Source of the DNA: Solirubrobacteraceae bacterium
GTDB lineage: Bacteria; Actinomycetota; Thermoleophilia; Solirubrobacterales; Solirubrobacteraceae
Assembly (NCBI GenBank): GCA_025455895.1
Contig: JALOLQ010000008.1
Span: 1-14,630, forward strand
DNA: 14,630 bases
Direction: 5' to 3'
The notes beneath the pieces were generated by a model. That model had not been told where the DNA came from. It did no database searches and saw only the letters and a list, made by a program, of their open reading frames with translations. Positions 8,083 through 13,329 of the stretch are shown piece after piece. Positions within the stretch are counted from its first letter, which is position 1; each line of letters starts with the position of its first letter. The position numbers were made by a program, and so were the translations under genes.

Positions 8083-8916
8083 GTGATCCGCGTGCCTCGC
8101 CCGGGCGGCATCGCCCTCATCGCGGCCTCTGAGCAGGGCGCTCGGCTGGCTGCGGGATTGCGCGACCGGTTCGCCGAGCCGGACCGCGTGACACTCTGGG
8201 CGGCGCGCCACTATCTGCCCGGGTTCGAGGTGAACGAGGGTGGCCTTGTGGAACTCGCGGGCCGCCTGTGGCCGGACCACGCTGCGATCGTCGGGGTGAT
8301 GGCGAGCGGGATCGTGGTGCGCGCCATCGCGCCGCACGTGGCCAGCAAGTACGAGGACCCGGCGGTGATCGTGGTGGACGACGCCGGCCGCTACGTCGTC
8401 AGCCTGCTTTCGGGGCACGAGGGCGGCGCCAATCGCCTCGCGGAGCAGATCGCCGCCCAGACGCAGGGGCAGGCCGTGGTGACGACGGGCAGCGAGGCCC
8501 GCCGCCGCCTGGTGCTCGGCGTCGGCGCACGGCGGGGCGTGAGTGTGGGCCAGGTGCTGGCGGCGGTGGACGAGGCCCTCACCGCCGAGGGGGCGACGCG
8601 CGACGACGTGCGCGCTCTGGCGACCATCGACCTCAAGAGAGACGAAGCGGGCATCCTGCAGGCCGCCGAGCGGCTGGGGGTGCCCGTGCAGATCGTCAGC
8701 CGGGAGCGCATCCGCGTCCTGCAGGACGTGCTGCGCGAGCCGGGATTCGTGGAAGAGATCACAGGAGTGGCCGCAGTATGCGAACCGGCAGCGATGCTGG
8801 CCGGCGCCCAGACGCAGCTCCTCGCGCCGAGGCTGGCGCGAGACGGCGTGACGGTGGCGCTGGCACGGGACATCTGTGGCTCGTCGGCCTGGGACCAGGC
8901 GGACGAGACCACCTGA
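8083..8916 (+). CDS. cbiG: CbiG, cobalt-precorrin-5A hydrolase, compact form
   Basis: This 277-residue protein should open the delta-lactone of cobalt-precorrin-5A and release the C20-C2 unit as acetaldehyde. Residues about 51-130 are the N-terminal domain, with GVMASGIVVRAIAPHVASK and VSLLSGHEGGANRLA. Residues 142-263 are the C-terminal CobE-like domain, with LVLGVGARRG, ATIDLKRDEAGI and GVAAVCEPAAML. In usual CbiG a middle domain of several tens of residues sits between the two; here only about ten residues separate them. The cysteine often seen in the GCRRG motif is alanine. The GTG is preceded by GAGGA at eight bases. The last 15 residues, after VALAR, do not resemble the family and are read from bases that encode CbiH in another frame. 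See the cbiH entry and the junction finding. Confidence 0.88.
   Translation: MIRVPRPGGIALIAASEQGARLAAGLRDRFAEPDRVTLWAARHYLPGFEVNEGGLVELAGRLWPDHAAIVGVMASGIVVRAIAPHVASKYEDPAVIVVDDAGRYVVSLLSGHEGGANRLAEQIAAQTQGQAVVTTGSEARRRLVLGVGARRGVSVGQVLAAVDEALTAEGATRDDVRALATIDLKRDEAGILQAAERLGVPVQIVSRERIRVLQDVLREPGFVEEITGVAAVCEPAAMLAGAQTQLLAPRLARDGVTVALARDICGSSAWDQADETT
8763..8767 (+). promoter_or_regulatory. Possible ribosome-binding site for an early cbiH start
   Basis: AGGAG lies ten bases before the ATG at 8778, the only canonical in-frame start for cbiH. It sits inside the conserved end of cbiG, so it may be chance. Confidence 0.35.
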
Positions 8917-9593
8917 CGGCGGCGGCGACGGCGGCGCTGGCCGCCGCCGACGTGGTCGTCGGCTACAAGCCGTACCTGGAGCTGGTCGCCGGCCTGGTGG
9001 CCGGCAAGCGCACGGTCGCCAGCGGCATGCGCCAGGAGACGACGCGGGCGGAGGCGGCCGTCGCCGAGGCGACGGCCGGGTCCCGCGTCGCCGTCATCAG
9101 CACCGGGGACGCCGGTGTGTACGGCATGGCCGGCCTGGTGCTCGAGTTGCTGCCGGAGGGCTCGCCGGTCACCGTCGACGTGGTGCCCGGCGTGACCGCC
9201 GCGAGCGCCGCGGCGGCCTGCCTCGGCGCGCCGCTCATGAACGACTTCGCCGTCGTCAGCCTGAGCGACCTGCTCACGCCGCTCGAGGTGATCGAGCGGC
9301 GGCTCACGGCCGCCGCCGATGGTGACTTCGTCGTCGCGCTGTACAACCCGCGCAGCACCCGGCGGCACGAGCCGCTGCGGCGCGCGCTCGCCATCCTGCG
9401 CGAGCGGCGCGCGCCCGGAACGCCCGTCGGCCTGGTGCGCAACGCGCTCCGCGAGGGGCAGGAGGCGCGCGTGACCACGCTCGGCGAGCTCCGCGAGGAG
9501 GACGTGGACATGCTCACGATCCTCGTGGTCGGCAACGGCGAGACACTGGTGCGCGACGGCCGCATGATCACCCCCCGGGGGTATCGGACGTGA
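8778..9593 (+). CDS. cbiH: CbiH, cobalt-factor III (cobalt-precorrin-3B) C17-methyltransferase; start uncertain
   Basis: This tetrapyrrole methylase adds the C17 methyl and drives ring contraction. The SAM-binding block LWLVGLGPGGRDHLT (GLGPGG at 37-42), VVVGYKPYLELV, STGDAGVYGMAG at 108-117 and VPGVTAASAAAACLGAPL identify it as CbiH/CobJ, as do LYNPRSTRR and the C-terminal ILVVGN. The start is a problem. The family begins only a few residues before LWLVG, but no ATG, GTG or TTG lies there in frame. The given ATG at 8778 has a weak AGGAG site but overlaps cbiG by 139 bases and adds about 31 Arg/Ala/Gly-rich residues that look like out-of-frame reading. A CTG at 8874 is the other candidate. 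A one-base frame difference would join CbiG and CbiH into one protein. The gene is certain; its 5' end is not. The end overlaps cbiJ-cobO by four bases. Confidence 0.88.
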   Translation: MRTGSDAGRRPDAAPRAEAGARRRDGGAGTGHLWLVGLGPGGRDHLTAAATAALAAADVVVGYKPYLELVAGLVAGKRTVASGMRQETTRAEAAVAEATAGSRVAVISTGDAGVYGMAGLVLELLPEGSPVTVDVVPGVTAASAAAACLGAPLMNDFAVVSLSDLLTPLEVIERRLTAAADGDFVVALYNPRSTRRHEPLRRALAILRERRAPGTPVGLVRNALREGQEARVTTLGELREEDVDMLTILVVGNGETLVRDGRMITPRGYRT

Positions 9594-10945
9594 TCCTCCT
9601 CCTGGGAGGAACGAGTGACGCTCGCGAGCTCGCCGCGGGCCTGCGGCACGCCGGCTACGATGTGCTGGTGAGCGCGGCCAGCGACTACGGCGCGCGGCTG
9701 GTGGGGCCGACCGGAGCCGAAGTGAGGTGCGGCCCGCTGGACGAGGAGGAGCTGGAGCGGCTCGTGACCGGCTCCGACGCGGTCGTGGACGCTACGCACC
9801 CGTTCGCCGAACGGATCTCTGTCGCCGCAGCGCAGGCGTGCGGGCGAATCGGCCGGCCGTATCTGCGCCTGGAGCGGCCGGCCGGCGACCTGCCGGCCGG
9901 CACGGTGCGCGCCGCGAACGCCGCGGAGGCCGCGCGCCTGGCGGCCGAACTCGCGCGCGACCGGGGCGGCGCCATCTTGCTCACGGTCGGCAGCAAGACG
10001 GTGGACGCGTATGCGCTCGCCGCGCGGGAGGCGGGCGTCCGCCTGGTCGCGCGCGTGCTGCCGATCCCGGAATCGCTCGCGGCGTGCGCCGCCGCCGGCC
10101 TCGAGCCGCGCGATGTGATCGCCATGCAGGGCCCGGCGAGCGCCGAACTCGACGTCGCGCTGCTGCGCCACGTCGGCGCCGTCGTGCTCGTGACCAAGGA
10201 GAGTGGTGCCGCCGGCGGCCTGGACGAGAAGCTGCGGGCGGTCGAGCTCGCCGGCGCGACCGCGGTCGTCGTCGAGCGTCCGCGGTCCGCGGCGGGAGAC
10301 GTGCCCGGGGCCGAAGGCCCGGCTCCCGGGGTCGTGCCGTCACCGGCCCGGGCCGTGCGGAGCGAGGCTGATGTGCTCGCATGGCTTGCCGGGCAGCCGG
10401 GCCTGGCTCGTGCCGAGGAGCCGCGGAGGTCGCGCGGCCTGCTGCAGGTCTACACCGGAGACGGCAAGGGCAAGACCACGGCCGCGGCGGGCCTCGCGCT
10501 CCGCGCCCGCGGCGCCGGACTGCGCGTCGCCTTCGTCCAGTTCGTCAAGGGCGGCCGGGAGAGCTCGGAGCTGGCGCCGCTGCGCGCCGCCGGCGCCGAC
10601 GTCGCCCGTCCGGCGACGGCACGCAGCGGCCTGCTGCGCGGAGCCGCCACCGGCGAGGACCGCGCCGCCGCCGCCGCGGCCTGGGCCGCGGCCCGGGCGG
10701 CGCTCTCCGACCGGTCCTGCGACCTCGTGGTGCTCGACGAGCTGCACGCCGCGCTGCGGCACGATCTCGTCGACCTCGACGAGGTCCTCGCCGCGCTGGC
10801 CGCGCGCCCGCCTCACCAGGAGGTCGTGACCACCGGCCGCCGTGCTCCCGACGCGCTGCTCGCCGCCGCCGACCTCATCACCGAGATGACGCCCGTCCGC
10901 CACCCGTACCCCGACGTCCCCGCCCGCAGAGGAGTGGAGTCTTGA
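9590..10945 (+). CDS. cbiJ-cobO: CbiJ-CobO fusion: cobalt-precorrin-6A reductase / corrinoid adenosyltransferase
   Basis: This 451-residue protein combines two enzymes from distant pathway steps. Residues 1 to about 230 are CbiJ/CobK, the NAD(P)H-dependent precorrin-6A reductase: ILLLGGTSDARELA at the start, DATHPFAERIS from residue 67, LLTVGSKTVDAY, and TKESGAAGGLDEKLRA near the end. A Pro/Ala-rich linker follows. Residues about 278-451 are a CobO/BtuR ATP:corrinoid adenosyltransferase with the unusual P-loop GDGKGKTT at 290-297, FVQFVKGGRES, LVVLDELHAAL, and a C-terminal block from TTGRRAPDALL through ITEM to RRGVES. The reading frame is continuous through the linker. The GTG start overlaps the cbiH stop, with a G-rich site about eight bases upstream; the TGA overlaps the TTG of cobQ. 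The adenosyltransferase loop at 345-351 (RSGLLRG) differs from the aromatic GFTW-type loop I know from the family. Confidence 0.92.
   Translation: MILLLGGTSDARELAAGLRHAGYDVLVSAASDYGARLVGPTGAEVRCGPLDEEELERLVTGSDAVVDATHPFAERISVAAAQACGRIGRPYLRLERPAGDLPAGTVRAANAAEAARLAAELARDRGGAILLTVGSKTVDAYALAAREAGVRLVARVLPIPESLAACAAAGLEPRDVIAMQGPASAELDVALLRHVGAVVLVTKESGAAGGLDEKLRAVELAGATAVVVERPRSAAGDVPGAEGPAPGVVPSPARAVRSEADVLAWLAGQPGLARAEEPRRSRGLLQVYTGDGKGKTTAAAGLALRARGAGLRVAFVQFVKGGRESSELAPLRAAGADVARPATARSGLLRGAATGEDRAAAAAAWAAARAALSDRSCDLVVLDELHAALRHDLVDLDEVLAALAARPPHQEVVTTGRRAPDALLAAADLITEMTPVRHPYPDVPARRGVES
10928..10934 (+). promoter_or_regulatory. Ribosome-binding site deciding the TTG start of cobQ
   Basis: AGAGGAG is seven bases before the TTG at 10942. 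Together with the TTGA overlap it supports the rare TTG start over the ATG at 10984, which is 14 codons later. Confidence 0.6.
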
Positions 10946-12567
10946 TACCGTCCGCCCCGCCCACCTCCGGCGCCCGCTCCATCATGTGCTTCGGCACCGG
11001 CTCGCACGCCGGCAAGAGCGTGCTGGCCGCGGCGCTGTGCCGCATCTACGCGCGCCGCGGCTACCGCGTCGCCCCGTTCAAGGCCCAGAACATGGCGCTC
11101 AACTCGTACGTCACGCCGGAGGGCGGCGAGCTGGGCCGCGCGCAGGCGTACCAGGCGCGCGCGGCCGGCCTCGAGCCGCACGTGGACATGAACCCGGTGC
11201 TGCTCAAGCCGAGCTCGCAGACGGGCAGCCAGGTCATCGTGCTCGGCCGCCCCGTGCGCCACATGGCCGTGCGCGAGTACCACGCCTACCAGCCGGAGGT
11301 GTGGCCCACCGTCACCGCCGCGTTCGAGCGGCTGCGGGCGCAGTACGACCTCATCGTCATGGAGGGAGCGGGCAGCCCCGCCGAGATCAACCTGCGCGGG
11401 CAGGACATCGTCAACATGAAGATGGCGCTGTACGCGCGCTCCCCCTCGCTGCTCATCGGGGACATCGACCGCGGCGGCGTGTTCGCCAGTCTCGTCGGTC
11501 ACGTGGAGCTGTTCACGCCCGAGGAGCGCGAGCTCGTCGCGGCGTTCGTGATCAACAAGTTCCGCGGCGACGCGAGCCTGCTCGACTCCGGCATCGCCTT
11601 TCTGCGCGAACGTACGGGGGTGCCGACGCTCGGCGTCGTGCCGATGCTGGCCGACTGGCGCGGCGACGAGGAGGACTCCCTGGGCATCGAGGACCGGCGG
11701 CGCCGGGCGAGGCCGGACGCGCCGCTGCAGATCGCCGTGGTGAGGCTGCCGTTCATCAGCAACTACACGGACTTCGACGCGCTGGCGGACGAGCCGGACG
11801 TCAACGTCCGCTACGTCACGACGCCCGGGGAGCTCGGCGGCGTCGCGGCGATCGTGCTGCCCGGCACCAAGAGCACGATCGCCGACCTGGCCTGGCTGCG
11901 GGAGAGCGGTCTGGCGGCGGCGGTGACGGCGGCGGCCGCCGCCGGCACACCGGTCGTCGGGGTCTGCGGCGGCTATCAGATGCTCGGCCGCCGCATCCAC
12001 GACCCGGACGGCGTGGAGTCGGACGCCGGCAGCGTCGACGGGCTCGGCCTGCTGGACGCGGAGACGGCGTTCGCCGGCGACAAGCGCACCGTGCGCGTGG
12101 AGGGGGAGCTGCTCGGCATCGAGGGCGCGCAGGAGGAGGCCTCCGCCGGAGCCTTGCCGCCCGGATCGCCGGCCGTGCCCAGCCCTCTCGGGGCCGCCGG
12201 CACGCCCCTGCGCGGCTACGAGATCCACATGGGCCGCACGAAGCTCGGACCGGGCGCCGCGCCACTGCTGCGCCTGCGCGGCGCCGACGGCGCCGCGCAC
12301 GACGACGGCGCGGTGGCCCTGGCGGGCCCGGACGCCGCGCCGTCCGGCGCCGCGCCGCGCGTCTGCGGCAGCTACGTGCACGGGCTGTTCGACCAGCCGG
12401 AGCTGCGCACCGGGTTCCTCAACGGCCTGCGCGACGCCGCCGGGCTCGCGCGGTCCGAGGCGGCTGCCGTCTCGCCGGACGACGACATCGACCGGCTCGC
12501 GGACCACGTGGAGATCTACCTGGACATGGAGCTGCTCGACCGGATCGTCGGTCTGGAGGTGTGGTGA
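10942..12567 (+). CDS. cobQ: CobQ/CbiP, adenosylcobyric acid synthase
   Basis: This 541-residue enzyme amidates side chains b, d, e and g of adenosylcobyrinic acid a,c-diamide using ATP and glutamine. The N-terminal ATPase domain has MCFGTGSHAGKSVLAAALCR (P-loop), then VAPFKAQNMALNSYVTPEGG and MNPVLLKPSSQTGSQV, followed by EGAGSPAEINLRGQDIVNM and LIGDIDRGGVFASL, all CobQ signatures. The C-terminal triad glutaminase has VLPGTKSTIADLAWLRESG, the nucleophile Cys342 in GVCGGYQMLG, GYEIHMGRT, and His480 in SYVHGLF. An Ala/Pro/Gly-rich insertion lies at about residues 390-420. The start is TTG, overlapping the preceding stop. It is the last gene of the plus-strand run, followed by a convergent gene and a hairpin. 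Confidence is high on all counts. Confidence 0.96.
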   Translation: MIPSAPPTSGARSIMCFGTGSHAGKSVLAAALCRIYARRGYRVAPFKAQNMALNSYVTPEGGELGRAQAYQARAAGLEPHVDMNPVLLKPSSQTGSQVIVLGRPVRHMAVREYHAYQPEVWPTVTAAFERLRAQYDLIVMEGAGSPAEINLRGQDIVNMKMALYARSPSLLIGDIDRGGVFASLVGHVELFTPEERELVAAFVINKFRGDASLLDSGIAFLRERTGVPTLGVVPMLADWRGDEEDSLGIEDRRRRARPDAPLQIAVVRLPFISNYTDFDALADEPDVNVRYVTTPGELGGVAAIVLPGTKSTIADLAWLRESGLAAAVTAAAAAGTPVVGVCGGYQMLGRRIHDPDGVESDAGSVDGLGLLDAETAFAGDKRTVRVEGELLGIEGAQEEASAGALPPGSPAVPSPLGAAGTPLRGYEIHMGRTKLGPGAAPLLRLRGADGAAHDDGAVALAGPDAAPSGAAPRVCGSYVHGLFDQPELRTGFLNGLRDAAGLARSEAAAVSPDDDIDRLADHVEIYLDMELLDRIVGLEVW

Positions 12568-12595
12568 TCGCCGTCCGCGCACGCAGGGACCCCGG

Positions 12596-12628
12596 CCGTG
12601 ACCGGACATGCACCGGCGCCGGTCACGG
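12596..12628. terminator. Candidate bidirectional hairpin between convergent genes
   Basis: Bases 12596-12605 and 12619-12628 form a perfect 10-bp stem with a 13-base loop, in the 68-base spacer between the cobQ stop and the stop of the minus-strand gene. There is no T-run after the stem on either strand, so it is not a classic intrinsic terminator; GC-rich actinobacteria often lack that tract. A shorter palindrome at 12612-12623 competes with it. Confidence 0.45.
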
Positions 12629-12635
12629 GCGCCCG

Positions 12636-13307
12636 TCAAGCGGTGTCGGAGAGCGCCTCCTCGAGCACGGTCTCCGCGCGCCGGCGCGCCTCCCCGTGGT
12701 CTCCCTCCCGGAGCAGTTCGAGGAGCGGGAGGCCGAGGACCGCCTGCCAGGCCGCGCGCCGCGCGGCCGGCGGCACGCCGGCCGCGATCGCGCGCGGCTC
12801 CCACGATGCGCGCAGGTCCGCGAGCAGCGCGGCGAGCTCGCCGTACTCCTCGCCGACGTGAGCTCTGATCTCGTCGCGGATGCCCGCGGCGAGCAGCGGG
12901 CTGGCGCCGGCCGTGGACACGCCGACCTGCAGGCGACCGCGGCGCAGGACGGCCGGCACGGTGAAGGTGCCGGCGTCGGGGTCGTCCACCACGTTGACGA
13001 GAACGTCGCGCCGCCGCGCTTCGCGCGCAAGCGCGGAGTTGGTGGCGGGATCGTCCGTGGCGCACACGAGGACGACGGCGCCGGCCAGGTCGCCGAGCCG
13101 TGCGGCCCGGCGCTCCACGACGGCGCCCTCCGGCATCTCGTCCACCTCCGGCGCCACGACGTGGACCACCGCCCCGGCCGCCAGCAGCCCCGCGACCTTG
13201 CGCCGCGCCACGGCGCCGCCGCCGGCGACGACGCAGCGGCGACCGCGCAGGTCGAGCGCCGCGAGGTACGGCGGCGCCTCCCCGTTCTGTCCAGACCCGT
13301 TCGCCAT
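12636..13307 (-). CDS. Precorrin-2 dehydrogenase (CysG N-terminal / Met8p-like siroheme synthase domain)
   Basis: This 223-residue protein should oxidise precorrin-2 to sirohydrochlorin with NAD+, supplying the substrate of CbiX. Near the N-terminus it has LDLRGRRCVVAGGGAVARRK, a Rossmann NAD-binding loop at residues 29-34 after a beta strand. LVCATDDPATNSALA follows, then NVVDDPDAGTFTVPAVLRRG, which should hold the catalytic aspartate. GVSTAGASPLLAAGIRDEI is the signature of the small C-terminal domain. It is not fused to a methyltransferase, unlike enterobacterial CysG; that activity is in the divergent neighbour. The ATG at 13307 fits homologue N-termini but has no obvious ribosome site; an ATG at 13331 would add eight residues. 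A ferrochelatase activity is possible from the family, so heme d1/siroheme use cannot be excluded. Confidence 0.9.
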   Translation of the reverse strand: MANGSGQNGEAPPYLAALDLRGRRCVVAGGGAVARRKVAGLLAAGAVVHVVAPEVDEMPEGAVVERRAARLGDLAGAVVLVCATDDPATNSALAREARRRDVLVNVVDDPDAGTFTVPAVLRRGRLQVGVSTAGASPLLAAGIRDEIRAHVGEEYGELAALLADLRASWEPRAIAAGVPPAARRAAWQAVLGLPLLELLREGDHGEARRRAETVLEEALSDTA

Positions 13308-13314
13308 GTCGCAT

Positions 13315-13320
13315 GAAGGA
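13315..13320 (+). promoter_or_regulatory. Ribosome-binding site of cobA-hemD
   Basis: GAAGGA ends nine bases before the ATG at 13330 and supports that start. It lies in the 22-base gap between the two divergent start codons. Confidence 0.6.
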
Positions 13321-13329
13321 TAGCCGCCC

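Noticed and set aside
8842..8890. Programmed -1 frameshift signal at the cbiG/cbiH junction
   Set aside because: I looked for an X XXY YYZ slippery heptamer and a strong Shine-Dalgarno stimulator close upstream and saw neither. The junction anomaly is kept as a finding, but not as demonstrated recoding.
10986..13316. A long plus-strand frame overlapping cobQ and continuing past it
   Set aside because: It is an Arg-rich shadow of cobQ and of the minus-strand dehydrogenase, with no recognisable domain.
13230..13320. Sigma-70-type promoter for cobA-hemD inside the dehydrogenase gene
   Set aside because: No convincing paired -35 and -10 hexamers were found; any promoter here cannot be supported by eye.
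12568..13329. Cobalamin riboswitch near the internal spacers
   Set aside because: The two spacers are 68 and 22 bases, too short for the aptamer, and no B12-box-like core is visible. A riboswitch would be expected upstream of the window.
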